64,000 nucleotides of DNA, taken from contig CAAGCO010000022.1 in NCBI GenBank assembly GCA_900768345.1, positions 1 through 64,000 of the forward strand. The letters are read 5' to 3'. The stretch's first letter is position 1; each line of letters starts with the position of its first letter. Below, piece after piece: positions 26,651 through 36,574 of the stretch. Source of the DNA: Bacilli bacterium. GTDB taxonomy: Bacteria > Bacillota_I > Bacilli_A > RF39 > UBA660. The position numbers were made by a program, and so were the translations under genes. The notes beneath the pieces were generated by a model. The model ran no database searches. It saw only the letters and a list, made by a program, of their open reading frames with translations, and was not told the DNA's origin.

Positions 26651-29581
26651 ATGTACATAAAAGAAATTAGACTACATGGATTTAAGAGCTTTGCTGATAA
26701 AACAGTTATTGAACTTGATCAATCATTTACTGGTATAGTTGGACCTAATGGTTCAGGAAAAAGTAATATAGTTGATGCGATTAGATGGGTACTTGGAGAA
26801 CAAAGCATTAAGACTCTTCGTGGTAGTAATAACATGGCTGATGTAGTGTTTACTGGATCATCTTCTAGACCTGCTTCTAACTTTGCATCTGTTATGATTG
26901 TATTTGATAATAGTGATAGAACTTTAAATATAGATTATGCTGAAGTATCTGTTAAAAGAGTTGTATATAAAACAGGAGAAAATGAATACTATATAAATTC
27001 TGAAAAGTGTAGACTAAAAGATATTACAAATTTATTTATGGATTCTAGAAGTAGTAAAGAATCATTTAATATCGTACCACAAAATAAGATAGACCAAATA
27101 TTAAGTGAGAAACCAGAAGAGAGAAGAGTTATATTTGAAGATGCTGCTGGTGTACTTAAATATAAAAAAAGAAAAGAAGAAAGTCTTTCTAAGCTATCTA
27201 AAACACATGATAATATTGAAAGAATTAATTTAATAATTAGTGAAAACTCTGAAAATTTACTTCCACTTGAAGAAGCTGCAAGAAAAGCTCGTGAATATAA
27301 AGAAGCACTAGGTGAACTTGAAAGTGTTGAGATTGCTTTAATAGCTAAAGATATTACTACTTATAGTAGTGAAGTAGAAATTAAAAAGAGAAGAAAATTA
27401 AAACTAGAAGAAGAATTATCTAAACTAAGTAGTAATTCTACTAGCGATAATACAAAAGTTGAAAAAGTTAAACTTGATATATTAAATCTTGATGAAAAAA
27501 TTAAGAAAACAAGTAGTGAAATATTTAAAATAAATGAAACTTTACTTGATTTAAGCAATAAAAAGACTTTGATGACTGAACGTAATAAATATGATAAAAC
27601 AAGTGAAGCTGTTAAAAATAATATTATTAAACTTAAAGATAGAGAAGGAGAACTTAAGAATAATATTTCTGTTATAAAAGTTGATATTGAATCTTTAAAT
27701 AACAATAATGTTTCTATTAAAGATAAACTTGATAATTTAACCAAAGATTATAATACAATGAATACTACACGTGAAAAATATAATTTTGAGTTAAATCAAA
27801 AGCGTAAAAATTTAATGGAAGTTAAGAATAAAATAGATGTACTTGAAACTAATATAGCAAGTATGAATAAGATTCCATATAGCGTTAGAAGTATAATAGA
27901 TAATCCGACTCTTAGAGGTATTCATAATATCTTAGGTAATTTAGTTGATACTAAGGATGAATATGTATCAGTGTTAGAAGTAGCTCTTGGGGCATCATCA
28001 AATAATATTGTTGTTAATGATGAAACTTGTGCTAAAGAAGCTATTGAATATTTAAAGAGTCATAATAAAGGAAGAGCTACATTCTTTCCACTTAATGTAA
28101 TAAAACCAAAAAGTGTAGATCCTGAAACATTAAGAATTGTACAAAATATAATTGGCTTTGTTGGTATTGCGAGTGACCTTGTTACATATGATTCAAAATA
28201 TTATAATATAGTTATGAATCAACTTGGAAATATTATTGTTACTAGTAATATTACTACTGCTATACAAATTAGTAAAAAAATAAATCATAGATATAGAGTA
28301 ATATCACTTGATGGTGAACTTATACATGTTGGTGGTATTATGACTGGTGGTAGTTTAAAAACATCAAATTCATTTATAAGCGATAAGTATGAACTTGAAA
28401 AACTTAAACTAAGCACAGATGCTTTAGTAAATGATATTAAAACAAGTGAAAAGAAAGTATTATCTTATGAAGATGAATTAAATATAATTAAAGATAGTAT
28501 CTATAAACTTAATATAGAACTTGTAAGTAATAATGAAACAGCAAACTCTAAAAAAATACAGCTTGATAATTTAACTAATGAATATAATATGGTTTTAAAT
28601 GAAATTAATAACTTAAGTGAAAATAATTTAGATAAAGAACTTAATAAAGTTATTGAAGACTATTATAATCACGAACAAGAAAAAACTCTTCTTGAAAAGA
28701 ATTTAGAAATTTATAATAAAGATAAACTTGAACTTAATAATACTCTTAATGAACTTGAAACAGCTATAAAGAAAATGAACTCTGAATATAATAATTTAAC
28801 TAATGAAATAAATAATTTAGAATTAGATATTACTAAGCTTGATATGTCTTTAGATAGCCTACTTACTAGACTTAGTGAAGACTATAGTCTTGGTTATGAA
28901 AGAGCTAGTAAAGAATATGTTCTTGAAATCGATGAAGATGTTGCTCGTAGTAAAGTTTCATTATTAAGACGTAAAATTAAATCACTTGGAGATGTTAATT
29001 TAGGTAGTATAGAAGAATATGAAAGAATATCTACTAGAGTTAATTTCTTAAATAAACAGAAAGAAGATTTAGAAAGAAGCGAAAATGATCTATTAACTAT
29101 TATTGATGATATGGATGACGTGATGAAAGATAAATTTGAAGAATCATTTAATAATATAAATATAGAATTTGGTAAAGTATTTAAAACATTATTTAAAGGT
29201 GGTAGTGCTCACTTAGAGTTAACTGACCCTGATAATATTCTTGAAACTGGTATAGATATTATAGCTATACCTCCTGGAAAAAATCAAAAACCACTAAGTT
29301 TACTTTCAGGTGGTGAGAGAACTATGACAGCAATTAGTTTGTTATTCTCAATTATGAATCTTGAAAAAGTGCCATTTGTAATACTTGATGAGGTTGAAAG
29401 TGCACTTGATGAAAATAATGCTACTATATTTGGAGAATATTTACATAATTATAAAAATAGAACTCAATTACTTGTTATAACACATAAAAAGAAAACAATG
29501 GAATTCTTAGATAGACTTTATGGTGTTACAATGCAAGAGAGTGGTGTAAGTAAATTAGTTAGTGTAAAACTTGATAATTAG
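26651..29581 (+). CDS. smc: Chromosome segregation ATPase SMC, short-armed
   Basis: Core of the bacterial condensin. N-terminal head with GFKSFADKT and Walker A GPNGSGKSNI (about 32-41); coiled coil about 170-415; hinge about 417-570 (LRGIHNILGNL ... GGIMTGGSLK); second coiled coil; C-terminal head with signature LSGGERTMTAI and Walker B VPFVILDEVESALDE. It is 976 aa against about 1,190 for Bacillus SMC; both coiled-coil arms look shortened while heads and hinge are complete. The usual GQGKV segment after the head reads PQNKI. SD GAAGTGGTGA. ScpA/ScpB and FtsY are not in the window. Confidence 0.95.
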   Translation: MYIKEIRLHGFKSFADKTVIELDQSFTGIVGPNGSGKSNIVDAIRWVLGEQSIKTLRGSNNMADVVFTGSSSRPASNFASVMIVFDNSDRTLNIDYAEVSVKRVVYKTGENEYYINSEKCRLKDITNLFMDSRSSKESFNIVPQNKIDQILSEKPEERRVIFEDAAGVLKYKKRKEESLSKLSKTHDNIERINLIISENSENLLPLEEAARKAREYKEALGELESVEIALIAKDITTYSSEVEIKKRRKLKLEEELSKLSSNSTSDNTKVEKVKLDILNLDEKIKKTSSEIFKINETLLDLSNKKTLMTERNKYDKTSEAVKNNIIKLKDREGELKNNISVIKVDIESLNNNNVSIKDKLDNLTKDYNTMNTTREKYNFELNQKRKNLMEVKNKIDVLETNIASMNKIPYSVRSIIDNPTLRGIHNILGNLVDTKDEYVSVLEVALGASSNNIVVNDETCAKEAIEYLKSHNKGRATFFPLNVIKPKSVDPETLRIVQNIIGFVGIASDLVTYDSKYYNIVMNQLGNIIVTSNITTAIQISKKINHRYRVISLDGELIHVGGIMTGGSLKTSNSFISDKYELEKLKLSTDALVNDIKTSEKKVLSYEDELNIIKDSIYKLNIELVSNNETANSKKIQLDNLTNEYNMVLNEINNLSENNLDKELNKVIEDYYNHEQEKTLLEKNLEIYNKDKLELNNTLNELETAIKKMNSEYNNLTNEINNLELDITKLDMSLDSLLTRLSEDYSLGYERASKEYVLEIDEDVARSKVSLLRRKIKSLGDVNLGSIEEYERISTRVNFLNKQKEDLERSENDLLTIIDDMDDVMKDKFEESFNNINIEFGKVFKTLFKGGSAHLELTDPDNILETGIDIIAIPPGKNQKPLSLLSGGERTMTAISLLFSIMNLEKVPFVILDEVESALDENNATIFGEYLHNYKNRTQLLVITHKKKTMEFLDRLYGVTMQESGVSKLVSVKLDN

Positions 29582-29597
29582 TTTCACTAACTTTTTT
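29557..29597 (+). terminator. smc terminator overlapping the 3' end of the gene
   Basis: AGTTAGTG/CACTAACT with inner AAACT/AGTTT pairing and a TTTTTT tail. Confidence 0.75.
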
Positions 29598-29604
29598 ATT
29601 GCAT

Positions 29605-29631
29605 AAAAAAATAAGACATAATGTCTTATTT
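29605..29631 (-). terminator. Terminator of the minus-strand exported protein gene
   Basis: AAATAAGACAT/ATGTCTTATTT stem; on the minus strand it runs into a T-tract. Confidence 0.85.
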
Positions 29632-30555
29632 AGTTATTATTATTTCTGTAACATTATCTTTAACTGTTAATTTTTCAATTGATGTAACATCTTTATTGAT
29701 TGTAACTTTTATATTTTCAAATTGTTGATTTGAATTTAAATCCCTAATATTTGTATTAAATTTTAAAAGTGTTTCTTCGTTAGTTAATGTTTTAATTACA
29801 TTTGATACTGAAGTGTAGTTGTTATTTTTTTGATTAGTATCTACTATATATATTGTATATTCTTTATCATTTTCTGTTACATATAAAGTAATTGTATCTT
29901 TTTGAATTAATGATTCTTTTTGAATTGTTAATTCATTTTTTAAAGAAGTCAAATCTTCTTCTGTAATTGTTGTATCTGTGTTTTCTTGATTATTATTATT
30001 TTCTTGATTATTATTACTATTTTTAAGTCCATCTATAATTGATTTATTAATATCAATATATATTTCATTTCCATTTGTTACACTTTTAATTTGGACACCT
30101 TCTAAAATAGTTGTGTTAAAGAAGTCTTCTAATTTGTATGTATTAAATACTTCTCCTTCTGTGTGACCATTTACTATTGAAACAGATTCAATCATTGATT
30201 TAATAATTAAGTTTGCTGTTGCTTCGTCTGCTGTACTATATTTCATATATAATACTTTTTCTGATGCTATGTTTTGATAATCAAATGTAAATGATGCGGT
30301 TGCACCTGAAGTTTTATAATTAACGATTATTTGTGTATCTTTTATTTCAGCACTAATATCAATTCCAGCATTTTTATATGTTTCTAATCCTTTTAAATTA
30401 TTAAATTTTTCAACTATAGGTTTTAAATTATGCCTTACTTCTCCTTTAATTCCATGTCCATTTAAATAGGAATAATATCCAAATCCAGCTAAAGCTAACA
30501 CGACTATCCAAATAATTCCCCAAAATATTAATCTTGTTTTATTTCCCTTTTTCAT
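29626..30555 (-). CDS. Membrane-anchored extracytoplasmic protein, unknown
   Basis: 309 aa. A Lys-rich start (KKGNKTR), one transmembrane helix (about 9-28), then a large extracytoplasmic region of alternating beta/helix segments with an Asn/Gln-rich hinge around 180-195 (NSNNNQENNNNQENT). No Cys or catalytic motif stands out; family not recognised. The two halves may be separate small domains. SD AGGAGAT on the minus strand precedes the ATG. Confidence 0.75.
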   Translation of the reverse strand: MKKGNKTRLIFWGIIWIVVLALAGFGYYSYLNGHGIKGEVRHNLKPIVEKFNNLKGLETYKNAGIDISAEIKDTQIIVNYKTSGATASFTFDYQNIASEKVLYMKYSTADEATANLIIKSMIESVSIVNGHTEGEVFNTYKLEDFFNTTILEGVQIKSVTNGNEIYIDINKSIIDGLKNSNNNQENNNNQENTDTTITEEDLTSLKNELTIQKESLIQKDTITLYVTENDKEYTIYIVDTNQKNNNYTSVSNVIKTLTNEETLLKFNTNIRDLNSNQQFENIKVTINKDVTSIEKLTVKDNVTEIIITK

Positions 30556-30623
30556 ATATCTTATCTCCTAGAATAATTATAAACAAAATAATAAGAAAAG
30601 TAAACAAATTATTTTATTATAAT

Positions 30624-31328
30624 TTACATCACTTCTTTTATTTTAGTTATTATCATTTCTATACATTCTTTCATTATAGTGTCAAGTTCATTTTTAGTAA
30701 AAAGACAATATTTATGTTTGAATATTTTTTCATATAAACTTAATTTATTAAACTTAATAAATTCATTATTTAAATAGTAAAATCTATGATCAATAAGTTC
30801 ATCAGTAAGAAAGTTATCTTTTAGATATTTAGAATTTTCTTTTATTAATTCTTTATTTTTTGGAATAGAAACATAACCATCATTAAATAAGTATTTACCA
30901 TATAATTCAAAGTCTTTATGTTTATATTTCCTTTTTAATCTTTTTTTATCTTCAATGTCTATTTTTAATATTTTATTATTAAATTTTATTCCAATTATAT
31001 TATTATTTTTATCTTGTATCCATTTAGTTGTATAAATCTTTTCATTATAAAATTGGTCTGTTAGTAGATGAGAGTAGTATCCTAGTATTAAATGGTTATT
31101 TAGTTTATCTTTATATGTATTTAGGAATTTATCTATATCTATCATTTTTTCTTGTGGAACAGTTGGAAAGGGTAGTTCTTCATTATAAAAATGTGCATCG
31201 TATCTTGATATTTTAGTTCCTTTATCTACATCTGGTATTAAGTTTCCATATAAAAATAAGTCTTCGTTAAGTTTTAATTTTGTATTTGCTTTTTTAGCAA
31301 TAGCTAAATGTACTGACCAACTTGGCAT
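30624..31328 (-). CDS. Zinc-dependent phospholipase C-like protein
   Basis: About 234 aa from ATG 31328 (MPSWSVHLAIAKK), chosen because GGAGTTG precedes it and because an earlier ATG at 31439 would run through the neighbouring terminator and promoter. His/Asp motifs are typical of the bacterial zinc-dependent PLC/S1-P1-like fold: SVHLAIA, GNLIPDVDKG, YDAHFYNE and LGYYSHLLTDQFY. No signal peptide, so likely intracellular. The substrate is unknown. The extended -10 TGATATAAT (31365-31357) serves it. Confidence 0.65.
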   Translation of the reverse strand: MPSWSVHLAIAKKANTKLKLNEDLFLYGNLIPDVDKGTKISRYDAHFYNEELPFPTVPQEKMIDIDKFLNTYKDKLNNHLILGYYSHLLTDQFYNEKIYTTKWIQDKNNNIIGIKFNNKILKIDIEDKKRLKRKYKHKDFELYGKYLFNDGYVSIPKNKELIKENSKYLKDNFLTDELIDHRFYYLNNEFIKFNKLSLYEKIFKHKYCLFTKNELDTIMKECIEMIITKIKEVM

Positions 31329-31356
31329 ATAATCAACTCCTAGTTTACTATATATG

Positions 31357-31365
31357 ATTATATCA
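31357..31365 (-). promoter_or_regulatory. Extended -10 promoter of the PLC-like gene
   Basis: TGATATAAT on the minus strand, 28 bp before ATG 31328. Confidence 0.5.
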
Positions 31366-31380
31366 TTTATTATGCAAAGT

Positions 31381-31401
31381 AAAAAACTCATAAAGAGTTT
31401 T

Positions 31402-31403
<2 letters not shown>
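31381..31403 (-). terminator. Terminator of the collagen-like/glycosyltransferase operon
   Basis: AAAAAACTC/GAGTTTTTT 9-bp stem with ATAAA loop. Confidence 0.8.
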
Positions 31404-33134
<1,731 letters not shown>

Positions 33135-33350
33135 TTTACCTCCTATAATATTATATTTATATAATTATAGAAGGTATATTCTAAAAACCTAATTGAGTAA
33201 CGTGTGAACATATAATTAGAAAAATTAAATATTCAAAATAGGTATAAAAAAGAAATATAGTTAATACCTATATTGTAATGCAAATGCGAATAAACATTGG
33301 AGGTAAAAAACTGTATGTCTTTTAAATTATAACAAATAGCAAATAAATAT
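33135..33350. other. Intergenic region upstream of the collagen-like gene
   Basis: No gene. An imperfect inverted repeat (AATAGGTAT ... ATACCTAT, about 33237-33272) and an SD-like GGAGGT at 33299 followed by a five-codon ORF are the only structures seen. Promoter type for the minus-strand collagen operon could not be recognised. Confidence 0.4.
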
Positions 33351-33379
33351 AAATAAAAACAAGTGATTTCTCACTTGTT
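33351..33379 (-). terminator. def terminator
   Basis: AACAAGTGA/TCACTTGTT 9-bp stem; T-rich tail on the minus strand. Confidence 0.85.
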
Positions 33380-33929
33380 ATATAGCTCTCATATTTTCTT
33401 GATTTTTAAATGGATTTTTAGGATCTATTTTATCTGTGAAAAGTATTCCATTTAAATGATCAATTTCATGTTGAAATGCTACTGCAATTTCTTCACGTAC
33501 TCTTTTAGTTACTTTGTTTCCTTCTTCATCTTGATATTCAACTGTTACTCTTGCAAATCTTGGAACAATACCTTCAACGTATCTAGTAACGCTTAAACAT
33601 CCTTCTCCTTCTTCTACATATACTTGTTCTTCGGAATGTGAAACAATTTTAGGATTAATAACTTTATATTCTTCAAATGTTCCGTCATCTTTTTTATATG
33701 AAATTACGAAAAATCTTTTTGAAACTCCAAGTTGTATAGCTGCAAGGCCCATACCAGCTCTTATATTATATTTTTTAGCATATTCTTCATCTTGACTTAA
33801 TCTAAGATACATAATCATGTTATTAATTAAATATAAGTCTTCTTCTGATAGAGGAAATGTAACTTCTGTACTAACTTTTTTAAGTGTTTTTATATCTTTT
33901 TCATTTAATATATCAGACTCTTTTATCAT
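33378..33929 (-). CDS. def: Peptide deformylase
   Basis: Metalloenzyme that removes N-formyl from nascent proteins. All three motifs are intact: GMGLAA (residues 59-64), EGCLS (109-113; metal Cys) and QHEIDHLNG (153-161; metal His pair, catalytic Glu). The 183-aa form starts at ATG 33929 with the SD GAGGAGG; an earlier ATG at 33980 would add 17 residues lacking an SD. Single-gene unit. The insertion before the QHE motif is of the Gram-positive (type 2) kind. Confidence 0.96.
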   Translation of the reverse strand: MIKESDILNEKDIKTLKKVSTEVTFPLSEEDLYLINNMIMYLRLSQDEEYAKKYNIRAGMGLAAIQLGVSKRFFVISYKKDDGTFEEYKVINPKIVSHSEEQVYVEEGEGCLSVTRYVEGIVPRFARVTVEYQDEEGNKVTKRVREEIAVAFQHEIDHLNGILFTDKIDPKNPFKNQENMRAI

Positions 33930-33986
33930 ATTCTTTTTCCTCCTCGGTAGTATTTTATCAAAAAAGTACAAATATTTCAAATTTTA

Positions 33987-34015
33987 TTGAAAAAAAGAGT
34001 TAATAATTATATAAT
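33987..34015 (+). promoter_or_regulatory. Promoter of the SipW-type/DUF6273 gene
   Basis: TTGAAA at 33987, 17-bp spacer, TATAAT at 34010. Confidence 0.65.
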
Positions 34016-34044
34016 ATTTTTAGTAGAAAATAGGAGTTGGGTAT

Positions 34045-35538
34045 ATGAATACGCATAAAATAAGTATGATATTTGCTAGTGTTGGTATCATTTTAGTTGT
34101 AATATTAATGATTACTGCTACTTATGCATACTTTTCATTAGAAATTGTTGGAGAAGGCAGTGACATAAGTATGACAACGTTTAATAAAAATGTTCAAATT
34201 ACTTATGTTGATACAAGTAATGTATCTTTAACAAATGCTTATACAGGTGAGAGTATTAGTAAAACTTTTACTGTTGAAAATACTGGGGATGTAGTTGTTT
34301 ATTATGATATTAAACTTAATGATTTAGTTAATAATTTTGCTAATCCTGATGATTTAGTTTTTACTCTTAGTGGAAGTAATGGTGGAGCTTATATTAAGAA
34401 AACTAATATGCCCGTATCAAATCCTATAATAGCTTCGAGTATTAAATTAGAACCTGGTGTTAAACATTCTTATGTTATGAGTATTACTTTTTTAAAAACA
34501 GATGAAGATCAAAGCAGTAATATGAATAAAACATTTTCGGCTAATATAAATATTAGTTCATCTACTAAATATAATCCTTCTAAAGACATATATGAAAGCG
34601 GAACTTTGGGAAGCAAGATTGTTGCTAGTTCATCAAGTGAACTTAATATAAATTATGCTACTACTGATGGAGAAGGTGTTTATTACACAAATGATGCTAT
34701 AAATGGTGAAACAATATATTTTTATAGAGGAACAAAAGCACTAAGTAATAATGTTTTATTTGCTGGTAATTGTTTTAAAATAGTTAGAACTACTATTGAT
34801 GGTGGTATTAGACTTGCATATAATGGAAAAGCTAATAATGGAGTATGTAGTGATACAGATACTGCTATATTAGATACAACAACTAAATATAATAATAATT
34901 CAAATTTTAATGCGTATGTTGGATATATGTATGGTTCTGCTGATAGTAGTACTTATACAGATGAACATAATAACGTTAATTCTAGTGTTATTAAAACTGC
35001 TTTAGATAATTGGTTTACAACTAATATTAGTAATTATTCTTCATATTTAGAAGATTCTATATATTGTAATAATAGAAAAACTAGTAAGTTTATTTTAAAT
35101 AATGTTACATATGGATTTAATGGATTTTCTAATAAAAATACTGGTTATATTTCTTATAAAAATGATTTTATTGATATGAAACCAACATATAATTGTGTTA
35201 ATAGAAAAGATAGATTATCTGTTAAAAATAGTAATGGTGTTAGTGTACTTTCTAATTCAGTTGGTTTATTAACAAGTGATGAATTAACATTTGCTGGATT
35301 TAGTGGAAGCACTTCTAACACAACAAATTATTTATATACAAATAGTGCTTATTGGACAATGTCTCCTGCATACTATAATGGATCTAAAGCATATAATTAT
35401 ATAGCTAATAGAGCTAAATTAGGAGTTTTAGCAGTTGATAGTACAAGTGGTATTAGACCAGTAATAACTCTTAAAAAAGATACTAAGGTTATTAGCGGAG
35501 ATGGAAGTTTAAGTACACCATATAAGGTTACTGACTAG
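34045..35538 (+). CDS. SipW-type signal surface protein with TasA-like and DUF6273-like domains
   Basis: 497 aa. Long signal ending ATYAYFS (about 25-32), the SipW-dependent form. Residues about 35-180 are a TasA/CalY-like beta domain (SKTFTVENTGDVVVYYDIKLN). The C-terminal half has Trp/Ser/Pro features of the DUF6273/FGE-like fold: VRTTIDGGIRLAYNG, AYWTMSPAYYNG and SGIRPVITLK. Cys are few and paired. It likely sits on the cell surface or in a fibre. SD TAGGAG. It is followed 9 bp later by cvpA and trxA, so it may head that operon. Confidence 0.75.
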   Translation: MNTHKISMIFASVGIILVVILMITATYAYFSLEIVGEGSDISMTTFNKNVQITYVDTSNVSLTNAYTGESISKTFTVENTGDVVVYYDIKLNDLVNNFANPDDLVFTLSGSNGGAYIKKTNMPVSNPIIASSIKLEPGVKHSYVMSITFLKTDEDQSSNMNKTFSANINISSSTKYNPSKDIYESGTLGSKIVASSSSELNINYATTDGEGVYYTNDAINGETIYFYRGTKALSNNVLFAGNCFKIVRTTIDGGIRLAYNGKANNGVCSDTDTAILDTTTKYNNNSNFNAYVGYMYGSADSSTYTDEHNNVNSSVIKTALDNWFTTNISNYSSYLEDSIYCNNRKTSKFILNNVTYGFNGFSNKNTGYISYKNDFIDMKPTYNCVNRKDRLSVKNSNGVSVLSNSVGLLTSDELTFAGFSGSTSNTTNYLYTNSAYWTMSPAYYNGSKAYNYIANRAKLGVLAVDSTSGIRPVITLKKDTKVISGDGSLSTPYKVTD

Positions 35539-35547
35539 GAGGTTTTT

Positions 35548-36213
35548 ATGAATATTTTAGATGCTGTTATTATAACAATATTAATTGTAGGTGTTCTTGG
35601 TGGAATGAGTAGAGGACTGATAAAACAAGCTGTCTTACTTATTGGACTTGTTGTCTGTTTAGTTCTTGCGTTTTCTCTTAGAACTCCTATTGCTACATTT
35701 ATGTATGAATATTTACCATTCTTTAAGTTTGGGGGATTATTTAGTGGTGTATCAATAATAAATATATTACTTTATGAATTAATTGCATTCTTAATTATAT
35801 TTTCATTATTATATCTAGTGCTTAGAATTTTATTAAAGATTACTGGTATTATTGAAAAAATATTAGATATGACAATTATATTAGGGTTCTTTTCTAAGAT
35901 TGGCGGGGGAATAGTTGGCTTTATAGAAGCATATATTATTGTTTTTGTATTTTTGTTTGTATGTAGTCAACCATTTATTAGAGTAACTGGACTTGAAACA
36001 TCTAAAGTTGGTAATTTCATTTTAGATAAGACTCCAGTAATGAGTGGTGCTATAGAAGATACTAGAAAAGCTATTAATGAAGTATATACACTTACTACTA
36101 AATATAAAAATGATAAAAATAAATTAAATCAAGAAACTATTAAATTATTTATTAAGTATGATATAATTACTGAAGAAAACGTTCAAAAATTACGTGAGAA
36201 AGGAAAATTATAA
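35548..36213 (+). CDS. cvpA: CvpA-family membrane protein
   Basis: 221 aa with four membrane segments and the family opening NILDAVIITILIVGVLGGMSRGLIKQ. CvpA proteins are small polytopic proteins linked in E. coli to colicin V production; in Firmicutes they are widespread and their role is unsettled. SD TAGGAGG. Stop and thioredoxin start share one base (TAATG). Confidence 0.85.
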   Translation: MNILDAVIITILIVGVLGGMSRGLIKQAVLLIGLVVCLVLAFSLRTPIATFMYEYLPFFKFGGLFSGVSIINILLYELIAFLIIFSLLYLVLRILLKITGIIEKILDMTIILGFFSKIGGGIVGFIEAYIIVFVFLFVCSQPFIRVTGLETSKVGNFILDKTPVMSGAIEDTRKAINEVYTLTTKYKNDKNKLNQETIKLFIKYDIITEENVQKLREKGKL

Positions 36214-36512
36214 TGATATATCTTGATAAAGAAGAAAATTTTGATGATTTAATAAAAGAAGGGACTGTACTTGTAGATTTTTATGCTACTTGGTGTGGAC
36301 CTTGTAAAATGCTTGAAGGTGAACTTAAAAGTATAGAAGATAAAATTAAGGTAGTTAAAGTTGATATTGATAAGTTTCAGAAACTTACTATGAACTATAG
36401 AATAATGAGTGTACCTACGATGATATTTTTCAAAAATGGAGAAAAAATTGAAGAAGTTATCGGTTTTCATACAAGTGATGAACTTTTAGAAATAATTAAT
36501 GGACTTAAATAG
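36213..36512 (+). CDS. trxA: Thioredoxin
   Basis: 99 aa. Active site WCGPC at residues 27-31, cis-Pro segment MSVPTMIFF, and GFHTSDEL. Small cytosolic disulfide reductase, substrate of TrxB (18295-19188). Coupled by a one-base overlap to cvpA; a terminator overlaps its stop. Confidence 0.95.
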   Translation: MIYLDKEENFDDLIKEGTVLVDFYATWCGPCKMLEGELKSIEDKIKVVKVDIDKFQKLTMNYRIMSVPTMIFFKNGEKIEEVIGFHTSDELLEIINGLK

Positions 36513-36525
36513 TCCATTTTATTTT
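36499..36525 (+). terminator. trxA terminator
   Basis: ATGGACT-TAAAT-AGTCCAT then TTTT. Confidence 0.85.
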
Positions 36526-36541
36526 ATTATTTTTAATTCTT

Positions 36542-36550
36542 TGATATAAT
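36542..36550 (+). promoter_or_regulatory. Extended -10 promoter
   Basis: TGATATAAT, 24 bp before the ABC fusion gene. Confidence 0.5.
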
Positions 36551-36574
36551 AAAATAAAAGATACAGAGGTTTAT

